Part shown: positions 17,757 through 26,869 of the stretch, one piece after another | Numbering within the stretch: the first letter of the stretch is position 1 | How the letters are laid out: each line of letters opens with the position of its first letter | Source: CAXMQZ01 sp963707075 | GTDB lineage: Bacteria; Acidobacteriota; Thermoanaerobaculia; Multivoradales; JAHEKO01 | Direction of reading: 5' to 3' | Assembly: GCA_963707075.1 (NCBI GenBank) | Contig: CAVPOX010000002.1 | Coordinates: 1,736,001-1,800,000 of the forward strand | DNA: 64,000 bases | The notes under the pieces: model-generated | The model's input: the letters and a program-made list of their open reading frames with translations, nothing else | The model's database searches: none | Told to the model about the DNA's origin: nothing | Program-made: the position numbers and the translations under genes

Positions 17757-18833
17757 CTAGCGATTCACGTGGCGCCTGAAGTCTACTCCGAGGATCAACC
17801 CGGTTGCGATGAAGTTGGCCAGCATGAACGATCCGCCATAGGAGAGAAAGGGCAGGGGTATCCCCGTGATGGGTACCAGGCCAACGACCATGGCTGTGTT
17901 GTAGAGCACGTGAAAGCCAAACATCGACAACAAGCCCACGACCAGCAGGATGCCCGCTCGATCCCGTGCTCGGCTCGCCACGTGAGCCCCGTTTAGGATG
18001 TAGACCGCATACAAAGCCAGAACGAGGGCAACGCCGAGAAAGCCCCACTCTTCGGCCAACACGGAGAAGATGAAATCGGTATGTCGGGCCGGCAGAAATC
18101 GCAACTGGCTCTGCGTGCCCTGCTGATAGCCGCGTCCGAGGAACTGCCCCGACCCGACAGCGATCTTGCTCTGTTGCAGCTGATAGCCGGCACCCAACGG
18201 ATCCCTTTCTGGCGAAAGAAACGTCTGGACCCGCTCTTTCTGATAATCCTGCATGATGAAGAACCACATGGAGCCACCCGCCACGAGCATGATGATGGCC
18301 ATCACCAACACGAACCTCCACTGGATCCCGGCCAGCCAAACCATGCCAATGAGCATCGGCACGAACATCGCAGCACCACCCAGATCCGGCTCCAGAGCAA
18401 TCAGAATCATCGGTGCGAGCACGATCAGACCCGCCACGATGACCTCGTGGTTGCGCAGGTGACTACCCGTGCGACTGGCCAGATAGCGCGCCAGAAAGAG
18501 GGCGGTGGCGATCTTGGCGAACTCCGAAGGCTGCAATCGGTAGGCACCGAAGCCCAGCCAGCTGCGAGCGCCCCCATACTCCTGACCCAGAATCAGCACC
18601 AGGGTCAAGAGAATCAGTCCCGTGACATAGAAGATGACCGAGAACTTGGTCAGTGCCTGATAGTCGAGGCTGAAAGCGATGATGAAGACCAACAAACCCA
18701 GCCCCACCCAGAGAGCTTGGCGGGGCAGGTAATCGATGCCCAACTCGGCACTGGCGCTGTTGACGGTAACCAGCCCGATCGCCGACAACAACAACGCGGC
18801 GACCAGCATCCCCCAACGGACACCTGCCAACAT
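17757..18833 (-). CDS. rodA: Rod-shape peptidoglycan glycosyltransferase RodA (SEDS family)
   Basis: This 358-residue SEDS protein has about ten membrane helices. It shows QALWVGLGLLVF near the start, and the conserved YGGARSWLG and LQPSEFAKIA segments of the SEDS core. The C-terminal GIPLPFLSYGGSF motif is diagnostic. RodA polymerises lipid II glycan strands during elongation, together with PBP2. The start is ATG 18833, 20 bases after the mrdA stop; readings starting upstream would overlap mrdA and lack hydrophobic character. It is cotranscribed with mrdA and the mre genes. Confidence 0.95.
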   Translation of the reverse strand: MLAGVRWGMLVAALLLSAIGLVTVNSASAELGIDYLPRQALWVGLGLLVFIIAFSLDYQALTKFSVIFYVTGLILLTLVLILGQEYGGARSWLGFGAYRLQPSEFAKIATALFLARYLASRTGSHLRNHEVIVAGLIVLAPMILIALEPDLGGAAMFVPMLIGMVWLAGIQWRFVLVMAIIMLVAGGSMWFFIMQDYQKERVQTFLSPERDPLGAGYQLQQSKIAVGSGQFLGRGYQQGTQSQLRFLPARHTDFIFSVLAEEWGFLGVALVLALYAVYILNGAHVASRARDRAGILLVVGLLSMFGFHVLYNTAMVVGLVPITGIPLPFLSYGGSFMLANFIATGLILGVDFRRHVNR

Positions 18834-18852
18834 CCGCAGCGCGGGCCGTTCG

Positions 18853-20643
18853 TCAGGAAGACTCGCGACCGAGGAGAAAGTCCCGGAAGTAGATCTCATA
18901 CAACCTCTTGGCCAGGGGTGCAGCCGCCTGCGATCCCTTGCCGCCATGTTCGACAAAGACCACGACGACCAGTTGCTTGTCGCCCCCGCTCGCAAACGAA
19001 GCGAACCAGGCATGGTCGCGCTGTTCGTACGGCAGGTCCTCACTGTTCGTCCAGGTCACCTGACGGACCACCTGGACCGTGCCCGTCTTTCCTGCCACTT
19101 CGAGTCCGGGCACGTAGGCTCGGGCACCGGTGCCCTTCTCCATCACCACCGCCTGGAGCGCATCGCGTACGGCGTCGAGGGCCGTCGGGTCGACTCCGAT
19201 CGACTCGAACCTGGGCCACGATGACAGCTTCGCGACGCGCGGAACCGTGCGCAGTCCCCCGTTGGCCACGGCTGCCATCATCGTCGACATCTGCAGGGGC
19301 GTTACCAGAACGGGGCCCTGTCCGATCGACACAGAGATGGTCTCGCCGGGGTACCAGGGTGTGCCGCGAAACTCCAAACTCCATTGGGGATCAGGGACCA
19401 GCCCCGCCTTCTCGCCCGCCAACTCGATCCCCGTCGGCTGCCCGAAACCGAACAGCCGCGCGTAGTGAGCGATGCGCGCTATGCCCAGGTCCTTGCCCAG
19501 ATGATAGAAGTACACATCGCATGATTGTTTGATGGCGTCACGCAACTTCATCCAGCCGTGCCCGCCCCGCTTCCAACAGCGAAAGCGACGATTGTAGATT
19601 CGCGTTGCTCCCGGACAGTACACCTTGCTCTCTGCGCTGATGGTGCCTTCCGTCATCCCGGCTACGGCCATGATGATCTTGAAGACGGACCCAGGCGAGT
19701 AGGTGCTCTGCAGGGCACGGTCCTGCAAGGGGTGCTCTGGAGCCTCGACCAGTTCCTTCCAGGCCTGCTGATCGAGTCGCCGGCTGAAGAGATTTGGGTT
19801 GTATGCCGGCGCCGAGAGCAGCATCCGGATCTCCCCGCTGACCGGATCGAGCGCCACCGCTGCCCCCGCCTTGCCCTCGAAGTATCGCGCTGCCTCCTGC
19901 TGAAGATCCAGGTCCAGCGCGAGATCGAGCCGCGAGCCCGGCTCGGAAGGCTCATAGCGGTAGTCTTCCTTCGGGCGACCCCGACTGTCGACGATAATGA
20001 TCCGTTCCCCATCGACCCCGCGCAGCTTTTCGTTGTAAGCCTCCTCGACACCCTTTCTGCCGATCTGATCGCCGCTACGATAGGAGCTGTCGGACCGTGA
20101 CAGCTCCCTCTCGGTGACCTCTCCCAGGTACCCCAGCAGATGTGCCGTCATCGGACCATACCGGTACAGACGGAGGTGTCCCACCTCGATTTCGAATTCT
20201 GGGTGCTCGAGATAGGAAACCGAGAAGCGCGCTACTTGCGACAACGACAGGTTCTCCGCCACCAAGACAGGTTGAAAGACCGATTTGCCCGATTGGCGGC
20301 TCAGCGCCTCGTGGAACTCTGCGATGGGTCGCTCGAGGGTGGCAGCAGCGAAGGTGAGGCTCTGTTCGACATTCGCACAGCGCGACCGGTCGATAATCAG
20401 GTTGTAGACCGGAACGTTCTCCACCAGGATGTGGCCACTGCGCTCATGGATCAGCCCGCGGGGGGCGCTCAGGACGAGGGTGCGCATGCGGTTGTTCTCG
20501 GCCAGCTCCAGGTAATAGTCACCTCTGACCGCCTGAACGAACCAGAACCTCACCGCGATCAGGCCGAGCAGCGCGATGAAGACCAACCGCAAACGAGGGA
20601 GCCGGTGCAGGAGGTCTTGTCGATGTTCGCGTACATGACTCAT
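18853..20643 (-). CDS. mrdA: Penicillin-binding protein 2 (elongation transpeptidase)
   Basis: This 596-residue class B PBP has one N-terminal membrane anchor (LRLVFIALLGLIAVRFWFV), a dimerisation/pedestal region, and a transpeptidase domain. The active-site motifs are STYSPGSVFK (Ser-x-x-Lys), KQSCDVYFYHLG (SxD-type motif SCD) and VAGKTGTVQ (KTG). It cross-links new peptidoglycan in the lateral wall with RodA. It begins 25 bases after mreD and ends 19 bases before rodA. Confidence 0.95.
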   Translation of the reverse strand: MSHVREHRQDLLHRLPRLRLVFIALLGLIAVRFWFVQAVRGDYYLELAENNRMRTLVLSAPRGLIHERSGHILVENVPVYNLIIDRSRCANVEQSLTFAAATLERPIAEFHEALSRQSGKSVFQPVLVAENLSLSQVARFSVSYLEHPEFEIEVGHLRLYRYGPMTAHLLGYLGEVTERELSRSDSSYRSGDQIGRKGVEEAYNEKLRGVDGERIIIVDSRGRPKEDYRYEPSEPGSRLDLALDLDLQQEAARYFEGKAGAAVALDPVSGEIRMLLSAPAYNPNLFSRRLDQQAWKELVEAPEHPLQDRALQSTYSPGSVFKIIMAVAGMTEGTISAESKVYCPGATRIYNRRFRCWKRGGHGWMKLRDAIKQSCDVYFYHLGKDLGIARIAHYARLFGFGQPTGIELAGEKAGLVPDPQWSLEFRGTPWYPGETISVSIGQGPVLVTPLQMSTMMAAVANGGLRTVPRVAKLSSWPRFESIGVDPTALDAVRDALQAVVMEKGTGARAYVPGLEVAGKTGTVQVVRQVTWTNSEDLPYEQRDHAWFASFASGGDKQLVVVVFVEHGGKGSQAAAPLAKRLYEIYFRDFLLGRESS

Positions 20644-20668
20644 CCCAGGAAACTCTCCATCGGTCCAA

Positions 20669-21187
20669 TCAACTGCCGAAACGTATCTTCGATCCGCGGG
20701 CTCGCTTCCAGACTTCCATGCGGCTCACAAATCGGCCCCGGCCCAGATAAAGCGCCAGCCCCAGGACGCCGCTGGTCGCCACCTTCACCGCGATCCAGCG
20801 CACATCCGGGGCTCCAGGCGAGGGCAAGAGAAGTAGTGCCAGGATCAGAACCACGGCCTGTTGGGCCGCAGCTGCCAGGCAAAAGACCAGCAAGCTGCTG
20901 CTCGCCCGTTGGATGACGAGTCGCAGCGCGGCGGTAGCGGTGCCAAACCCGACGAGAGTGTCGGCAAAACCGAAAAGGCCAAACGGCCCGCCGGTGAGAG
21001 CGTCGGTCAGCAACCCAGCCACACACCCCCCCAGCATACCGGCCAGGGTTGAGCCGTCCAAAGCGTGGAATACGGTGATCACCAGAAAGAAGTCGACTGC
21101 CAAGGTGAACCACGGAAAAAGCTGCATGCCCACAAACTGAAGCAGCGCAGCGACGATGAGGGCGACGGCGAATCTAAGGGCTCGCAT
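20669..21187 (-). CDS. mreD: Rod shape-determining protein MreD
   Basis: This 172-residue inner-membrane protein has five or so hydrophobic helices. The family-typical segment VDFFLVITVFHALDGS is followed by GLLTDALTGGPFGLFGFADTL. It belongs to the elongasome and links MreC to the synthases. Its start overlaps the mreC stop by 14 bases, as is usual in this operon. Confidence 0.92.
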   Translation of the reverse strand: MRALRFAVALIVAALLQFVGMQLFPWFTLAVDFFLVITVFHALDGSTLAGMLGGCVAGLLTDALTGGPFGLFGFADTLVGFGTATAALRLVIQRASSSLLVFCLAAAAQQAVVLILALLLLPSPGAPDVRWIAVKVATSGVLGLALYLGRGRFVSRMEVWKRARGSKIRFGS

Positions 21188-22019
21188 CGGGTAGCTCTTC
21201 TTTCAATTCTTCCGGTACCACCTCGCGACCGAGAATGAACACCTGATCCAAAACTCCGAAATCCACGCGCGGGACCACCCGAATACGGTGGAACAGTTCT
21301 GTTCCGGCCGCAACCGCCGCGATCGAGCCCACCGGCACACCACGTGGGTAGACACCGTCGATACCAGCGGTCACAACCATATCGCCCGCCCTGACATCTG
21401 CCTGCGCCGGGATGTAGTCCAGTTCCAGGTTTCCACCACCACTACCCCTGATCACACCCTGGCGTCGCGTCCGTTGAATCATCGCTCCGACGCTCGCGGA
21501 ACGATCCGTAATCAGTTGAATCTTGGCGTAGCCACCCGCAACCAGCACCACACGACCCACCAGACCCGTCGTTGAAACGACCGGTTGATCGAGTCTGGCG
21601 CGGCCCTCCTTCACCGAAACGATCGCCGTTTGCAGCCAGGAGGTGTGATCGATATAAACAATATCGGCAGCCATGACAGGACCACCGGTGGCGCGCTCGT
21701 ACTCGACCGCTTCCGACAACCGCTGCACGTCGCCTTCGGCGCTGAACAGGCGCATGTTCTGCCTCTGTAGCTCCTCCACCTGTGAGCGCAGGGCCTTGTT
21801 TTCCTCCATCAGCGTACGGTTCAAGCGTATGTTGCTACCCAGGTTTCGCACGCCGTCCGTCACCGATGCGACCAACGAGGCCAGCGGCGCCAGCGACCGC
21901 ATGGCTCCCGCTTCGAGAACGCTATTGCCTCCCCTGGGGTCGCGGACCTGTGCCGTCAGCAGCAACAACTGGCCAAGAAGAAGCACCACCAGAAGCCAGC
22001 GCGTGTGCCGCTCGCTCAT
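21174..22019 (-). CDS. mreC: Rod shape-determining protein MreC
   Basis: This 281-residue bitopic protein has a short cytoplasmic start, one membrane helix (WLLVVLLLGQLLLL), a coiled coil (LMEENKALRSQVEELQRQN, about 70-90) and the periplasmic beta domain. The latter includes TTGLVGRVVLVAGGYAKIQL and GMIQR-like AMIQRTRRQGVIRG. It organises PBP2 and RodA around MreB filaments. The gene starts nine bases after mreB. Confidence 0.94.
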   Translation of the reverse strand: MSERHTRWLLVVLLLGQLLLLTAQVRDPRGGNSVLEAGAMRSLAPLASLVASVTDGVRNLGSNIRLNRTLMEENKALRSQVEELQRQNMRLFSAEGDVQRLSEAVEYERATGGPVMAADIVYIDHTSWLQTAIVSVKEGRARLDQPVVSTTGLVGRVVLVAGGYAKIQLITDRSASVGAMIQRTRRQGVIRGSGGGNLELDYIPAQADVRAGDMVVTAGIDGVYPRGVPVGSIAAVAAGTELFHRIRVVPRVDFGVLDQVFILGREVVPEELKEELPDASP

Positions 22020-22028
22020 TTGCCCAAC

Positions 22029-23054
22029 TTAACGGATGGAGACCTTGCGGAGCAGATCGATATCTTCCAGCACTCGTCCGGTTCCCAGTACCACCGAGGA
22101 AAGAGGGTCCTCCGCCAGGACCACCGGCAATCCGGTCTCATTCCGGAGTCGCTGGTCCAGCCCCCGCAACATCGAGCCGCCTCCGGACAGGACAATTCCC
22201 TTGTCCATGATGTCGGCAGACAGCTCTGGCGGTGTGCGCTCGAGTGCCATGCGTACCGCTTCGACGATTGTCGTCACCGGCTCGGCCAGCGATTCGCGGA
22301 TCTCTTCGTCGGTGATGGTCAGCGTCCGCGGTACGCCTTCGATCAGGTCACGACCCTTGATCTCGAGCTTGAGCTCCTCCTTGAGAGGAAAGGCCGATCC
22401 GAGATCGATCTTCACGTGCTCGGCGGAGCGCTCACCGATCAGCAGGTTGTATTTGCGTTTCAGGTACTGGATGACCGCGTCATCCATCTCGTTACCCGCG
22501 ATTCGCACCGAGCGGCTGTAGACCGTACCTGCGAGTGAAATCACCGCCACATCCGTGGTGCCGCCACCGATGTCGACAATCATGTTGCCGGAGGGTTCGG
22601 TGATGGGCAGACCCGCACCGATGGCTGCCATCATCGCCTGCTCTACCAGAAAGACCTCGGTTGCCCCGGCCCGTGTCGCCGAGTCGCGTACGGCGCGCTT
22701 CTCGACCTGGGTGATTTCTCCGGGCACGCCGATGACGATCCTCGGATGGACGTACATCTTGCGTCCATGTGCCTTCTTGATGAAGTACTCGAGCATGCGC
22801 TCGGTGACTTCGAAGTCGGCTATCACGCCATCCTTCATTGGGCGGATGGACTCGATGTTGCCCGGTGTTCTGCCGAGCATCTCCTTGGCCTCGCCACCCA
22901 CTGCCTCGATACGGTTGGTGAGCTTGTTGACCACCACCACCGAGGGTTCACGGACGACGATTCCCTTGTTCCGGGCGTAGACCAGGGTATTGGCCGTACC
23001 CAGATCGATAGCCAGGTCGTTCGAGAAATAGCGGAGAAAAGAAGCGAATGCCAT
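22029..23054 (-). CDS. mreB: Rod shape-determining protein MreB (actin homologue)
   Basis: This 341-residue actin-fold ATPase contains DLAIDLGTANTLVY (phosphate 1), a second phosphate loop in VDIGGGTTDVAVISL, and LSGGGSMLRGLD near the end. MreB filaments under the inner membrane guide lateral wall synthesis. The start is taken as ATG 23054 because the family begins just before the FLRYFSNDLAIDLG segment; a TTG at 23105 would add 17 residues with no family match. It is the first gene of the long minus-strand series. Confidence 0.96.
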   Translation of the reverse strand: MAFASFLRYFSNDLAIDLGTANTLVYARNKGIVVREPSVVVVNKLTNRIEAVGGEAKEMLGRTPGNIESIRPMKDGVIADFEVTERMLEYFIKKAHGRKMYVHPRIVIGVPGEITQVEKRAVRDSATRAGATEVFLVEQAMMAAIGAGLPITEPSGNMIVDIGGGTTDVAVISLAGTVYSRSVRIAGNEMDDAVIQYLKRKYNLLIGERSAEHVKIDLGSAFPLKEELKLEIKGRDLIEGVPRTLTITDEEIRESLAEPVTTIVEAVRMALERTPPELSADIMDKGIVLSGGGSMLRGLDQRLRNETGLPVVLAEDPLSSVVLGTGRVLEDIDLLRKVSIR

Positions 23055-23108
23055 AGGGTTTCCGTTACCGAGATGATTCTTTGACGACGATCCCTCGTTG
23101 GACAAGGG

Positions 23109-23117
23109 AATTTAGCA
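23109..23117 (-). promoter_or_regulatory. Possible extended -10 element for the mreB operon
   Basis: The minus strand reads TGCTAAATT here, an extended -10-like sequence 55 bases before the mreB start. No good -35 lies at the right distance, so support is weak. Confidence 0.3.
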
Positions 23118-23156
23118 CAAGGTCCTCAAAAAACAGGGGTTGTCTGACAGGGAATC

Positions 23157-23185
23157 TTGCCGACACCCCCACCGATTGGTAGAGT
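23157..23185 (+). promoter_or_regulatory. Possible sigma-70-type promoter for the SurA/PpiD-like gene
   Basis: TTGCCG at 23157-23162 and TAGAGT at 23180-23185 are separated by 17 bases, 39 bases before the ATG at 23225. Each hexamer matches the consensus at four positions or so. Confidence 0.35.
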
Positions 23186-23224
23186 TCCCCGTCTTCGCGC
23201 CCGGCGAAGGAAAGGACTCTTCCC

Positions 23225-25171
23225 ATGTTAAAGATGTTTCGCGACAACTTGAAGTATCTCAGCTGGATCATCTGGGTCGTCATTGCGGTCTTCATCCTTT
23301 TTGTCTTCGTCGATTTTGGCAGCATCCAACTCGGCGGGACGGCCCCTACCGATGCCGCGGCTTCGGTGGGTGATCAGGCTGTCACCTATGGCGAGTTCGA
23401 GCGCACCTATCGGCAAACCGAGGACTACTACCGACAGACCCTCGGCGAGCAGTTCAATCGCGAGCTGGCACAACAGATGGGGCTGCCGTTACAGGTGCTC
23501 GACCAGTTGGTGGCCGAGAAGATCGTTCTCGGCGAAGCCGATCGAATGGGCCTGCGGGTGACTGATAACGAGCTCGCCGAGTACATTGCCGAGATACCGG
23601 CCTTTCAGCTGACCGATGGCCGATTCGTCGGCGAACAGCGCTATCAGGAGATCTTGCTTTCCAACGGCTATACGGTCGAGCAGTTCGAAAATGGGGCACG
23701 CTCAGACCTTCTCAGCCAGAAGGTGCGCTCCGTGCTCGGCGAGAATCTCTATGTCTCTGACCAGGAGGTCATCGACAGCTACAAGGACCAGGTCGAAAAG
23801 GCCCACATCCGCTACCTCCGTCTGCCATCCGATCGACTGCGCGAAGCTATCTCCGTGGATGACGAGGAGATTGCCGCCTTCTTTTCCGAGCGCAAAGAGG
23901 ATTTTCAGATCCCGGAGCGGCGCACGGTGGACTATCTCTTGGTCGACCCTCAAGCTCTTCGTTCGACGATCGAAGTCACTGACAGCGAGATCGACGACTA
24001 CTACAACTCCAACCCCGACGACTTTCTTCAGGACGAGCAGGTTCGCGCCCGCCACATCCTCTTGCAGGTCAACGCCGAGCGAAGTGACGGGGCGGCGGAG
24101 GGGTTGATGGCACAGATTCGTCAGCGGCTCGAAGAGGGCGAAGACTTCGCCGCCCTGGCGCAGGAGCTCTCGGACGATCCCGGCAGCAAGGCCAAAGGTG
24201 GTGATCTGGGCTTTTTCGGACGCGGCCAGATGATCCCCGAGTTCGAGACCGCCTCCTTCGACGCCCAGCCCGGTGATCTCGTCGGTCCCATCCGCACCAG
24301 CTTCGGTTACCATCTGATCGAAGTGCTCGAGAAGCGCCCCGCCGGAACGCGATCACTGGAAAGTGCCCAGGAAGAGATCCGCGACATGCTGCTGACCCAA
24401 CGGTCCCGGGAGCAAGCCGAGGCCCTGGCGACAGAGTTGGCGGAAGCCGCGGCGAAGGGAAAAATCGACTCTACTGAAGCACTTCGCGAGTTGGCCGAGA
24501 ATCGCCCCGGGGTCACGGTGAAGACAACCGCCCCCTTCGGCCGAGACGACGACGTCGAGGGAATGGCACGAGCCACCGCTTTCACAGCAGCGGCCTTCGA
24601 GCTCTCCCCCGGCACTCTATCGGCGGTGGTGCCTGTCCCCCAGGGCTGGGCACTCCTGCGGTTGGGCAATATCGAAGAACCTCGCATACCAGAGCTCGAG
24701 GAGGTTCGGGAAGAGGCCAGAATGGCGCTCCTCGAGGAGCGACAGATCGAGGCGGCCAGGAAACGACTGGACGAAGCTCGCTTGGCGCTGCAGGATGGCA
24801 AGACCCTCGACGAGATCGCGGCTGAGCTGGAACTGGCGGTCACCGACGGGGGCGAGTTTGGTAGACAGGGATCGATCACCGGGCTGGGAAAAAACCCGCA
24901 GATCGTCGCCGCGGCCCTCGAGCTCGACCAGGGAGCCATCGGCGGCCCGATCGTGCACAACCGTGATGTGGTGCTGTTCGAGGTCACCGAACGCCATCGT
25001 TACGATCCCCTGAGATTCGAACAGGAGAAGGACGCGGCCAGGGAGAATCTGCGCCAGGAGCGGCTCAGTCAGATGCTCTCGTCACTGGTCGCTCAGCGGC
25101 GGGATGAGTTGGGCGTCCACTACGACTCCCAACTTCTGCAGAACTTCGAGGTGACCGTCGGTGAGGGATAG
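23225..25171 (+). CDS. Membrane-anchored SurA/PpiD-type peptidyl-prolyl isomerase chaperone
   Basis: This 648-residue protein has one N-terminal membrane helix (WIIWVVIAVFILFVFV) and a SurA_N-type helical domain (about 40-200) that includes VGDQAVTYGEFERTY. A parvulin domain covers about 270-380 (RARHILLQV ... GGDLGFFGRGQMIPEF ... SFGYHLIEV). A second, degenerate parvulin-like and helical part runs to the end. This is the PpiD plan: a periplasmic chaperone held at the inner membrane that helps outgoing outer-membrane and periplasmic proteins fold. GGAAAGGA precedes the ATG at 23225. It is divergent from mreB across 170 bases and followed closely by ruvA. Confidence 0.9.
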   Translation: MLKMFRDNLKYLSWIIWVVIAVFILFVFVDFGSIQLGGTAPTDAAASVGDQAVTYGEFERTYRQTEDYYRQTLGEQFNRELAQQMGLPLQVLDQLVAEKIVLGEADRMGLRVTDNELAEYIAEIPAFQLTDGRFVGEQRYQEILLSNGYTVEQFENGARSDLLSQKVRSVLGENLYVSDQEVIDSYKDQVEKAHIRYLRLPSDRLREAISVDDEEIAAFFSERKEDFQIPERRTVDYLLVDPQALRSTIEVTDSEIDDYYNSNPDDFLQDEQVRARHILLQVNAERSDGAAEGLMAQIRQRLEEGEDFAALAQELSDDPGSKAKGGDLGFFGRGQMIPEFETASFDAQPGDLVGPIRTSFGYHLIEVLEKRPAGTRSLESAQEEIRDMLLTQRSREQAEALATELAEAAAKGKIDSTEALRELAENRPGVTVKTTAPFGRDDDVEGMARATAFTAAAFELSPGTLSAVVPVPQGWALLRLGNIEEPRIPELEEVREEARMALLEERQIEAARKRLDEARLALQDGKTLDEIAAELELAVTDGGEFGRQGSITGLGKNPQIVAAALELDQGAIGGPIVHNRDVVLFEVTERHRYDPLRFEQEKDAARENLRQERLSQMLSSLVAQRRDELGVHYDSQLLQNFEVTVGEG

Positions 25172-25180
25172 ACTGCGCGG

Positions 25181-25777
25181 GTGATTGGATTCCTCAAAGG
25201 AGCGATCCTCCAGTGCACCCCTGAGCGACTCCTGCTCGACGTCAATGGTGTGGGCTATGCGGTCTCCATCCCGCTGTCTACCTTCTACGAGGTCGAGAAG
25301 CTGGACCACCAGCTTCCGGTCGGTCTGTTCGTGCACACGCACGTGCGTGAGGATGCAATCGAGCTCTTCGGTTTCTGGGCCGAGCGCGAAAAGCTTCTCT
25401 TCGAAAAGCTCATCCTGGTCACCGGAATCGGGCCGCGGCTGGCCCGCGTGATCCTCTCCGGCATGCCCGCTGAGCAGCTGCTCGCGGCGCTCGCTTCCGG
25501 CGACACTGCCCGACTCGCCACGATTCCCGGAATCGGCAAGAAGACCGCCGAACGTATGGTGTTGGACCTCAAGGACAAGGTCCAATCGCTGGCCGCTGAC
25601 CTGGATCACCCCGCCCTGATGGACGAGACCGAAAGCGACCTCGTCCAGGCCCTGGTCAACCTGGGCTACAAGGAATCCCTGGCGCAGAGAGCGGTTGCCA
25701 GAGTCAGGGAGAAGAGCCCCGAGGCGCCCTTCCACGAACTGCTCCGTCTGAGTCTGCAGCGCCTGGCCCGCATCTGA
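25181..25777 (+). CDS. ruvA: Holliday junction branch migration protein RuvA
   Basis: This 198-residue protein shows the OB-fold start (MIGFLKGAI, DVNGVGYAVSIPL) and two helix-hairpin-helix motifs (LILVTGIGPRLARVIL and LATIPGIGKKTAERMVLDL). A C-terminal domain III (LVQALVNLGYKE) contacts RuvB. RuvA tetramers bind four-way junctions and load the RuvB motor. The start is GTG 25181, nine bases after the preceding stop. ruvC is not in the window. Confidence 0.96.
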   Translation: MIGFLKGAILQCTPERLLLDVNGVGYAVSIPLSTFYEVEKLDHQLPVGLFVHTHVREDAIELFGFWAEREKLLFEKLILVTGIGPRLARVILSGMPAEQLLAALASGDTARLATIPGIGKKTAERMVLDLKDKVQSLAADLDHPALMDETESDLVQALVNLGYKESLAQRAVARVREKSPEAPFHELLRLSLQRLARI

Positions 25778-25809
25778 GGTCGCGCGGCCTCGGGAGAACT
25801 CCCGGTAGA

Positions 25810-26844
25810 ATGACGATCGTGACTAGCGAACGCCCCATCCTTTCGGGTGCGCCCGATCCGGAGGAGCTCGGCTTCGAGCAGACCTTGAGGCCCCAGACCC
25901 TGGCGGAATACGTCGGACAGGAAAAGGTGGTGAACAAGCTGGGTGTCTTCATGGAAGCCGCCCGCGGCCGCAAGGAGGCCCTGGACCACGTACTGCTCTT
26001 CGGTCCCCCTGGCCTGGGAAAGACCTCGCTGGCCCACATCATTGCTCGGGAGATGAACACCTCGATTCGTACCACTTCGGGTCCTGTGCTCGAGCGCGCT
26101 GGAGACCTGGCTGCGATTCTCACCAATCTCGAACCGGGTCAGGTCCTGTTCATCGACGAAATTCATCGCCTGGGACCGACAGTGGAAGAGATCCTCTACC
26201 CGGCACTCGAGGACTTCCAGCTCGATCTGGTTATCGGCCAGGGACCGGCCGCCCGAACCATGAAGATCGAGCTGCGCCCCTTTACCCTGGTGGGAGCCAC
26301 GACCCGCGCTGGCCTGATCACCGGTCCGCTCCGCGCCCGGTTCGGTATTGTGCATCGTCTCGATTTCTACCAGGCCGACGAGTTGGCCGACATCATCAAT
26401 CGCTCTGCGAAGTTGCTGGAGATCGCCGTAGAGAGCACTGGTGCCATGGAGATTGCCCGACGAAGCCGCGGGACTCCGAGAATCGCCAACCGTCTTCTGC
26501 GCCGGGTGCGAGACTTTGCCCAGGTGCGCGGCGGCGGGATAATCGATGAAGAAACGGCCATCCGTGCCCTGGAGATGCTGGAAGTCGACGAACTGGGGTT
26601 CGACGAGGTAGACCGGAAGATTCTGACAATTCTTATCGAGCACTATCAGGGCGGCCCCGCCGGAATCAACGCCATTGCTGCTGCCGTCGGCGAAGACAGG
26701 GGCACGCTCGAGGATCTCTACGAGCCCTTTCTGATTCAGGAGGGCTTCCTCCAGCGTACCCAGCGGGGCCGAATCGCGACCCGTCGGGCCTATGAGCACC
26801 TCGGCCACCCACCCCCTGCATCGACGACCAACCAACTGTTCTGA
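25810..26844 (+). CDS. ruvB: Holliday junction helicase RuvB
   Basis: This 344-residue AAA+ motor contains LRPQTLAEYVGQE, Walker A GPPGLGKTSLAH, Walker B LFIDEIHRL, the sensor region VGATTRAGLITGPLRARFG, and the winged-helix end IQEGFLQRTQRGR. It drives branch migration with RuvA, whose gene ends 32 bases upstream. Its stop lies 25 bases before the start of the DagK-like gene. Confidence 0.97.
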   Translation: MTIVTSERPILSGAPDPEELGFEQTLRPQTLAEYVGQEKVVNKLGVFMEAARGRKEALDHVLLFGPPGLGKTSLAHIIAREMNTSIRTTSGPVLERAGDLAAILTNLEPGQVLFIDEIHRLGPTVEEILYPALEDFQLDLVIGQGPAARTMKIELRPFTLVGATTRAGLITGPLRARFGIVHRLDFYQADELADIINRSAKLLEIAVESTGAMEIARRSRGTPRIANRLLRRVRDFAQVRGGGIIDEETAIRALEMLEVDELGFDEVDRKILTILIEHYQGGPAGINAIAAAVGEDRGTLEDLYEPFLIQEGFLQRTQRGRIATRRAYEHLGHPPPASTTNQLF

Positions 26845-26869
26845 CCTCCTCTCGGCCTCTGGTCTCAAG

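Noticed and set aside
17628..17996. Plus-strand protein of 122 residues over the rodA-rng gap
   Set aside because: The frame mostly covers the antisense of rodA, and the gap part is better explained by base-paired structure than by coding.
18081..19532. A 483-residue plus-strand open frame
   Set aside because: It spans the antisense of rodA and mrdA, with no hydrophobic or catalytic pattern of its own.
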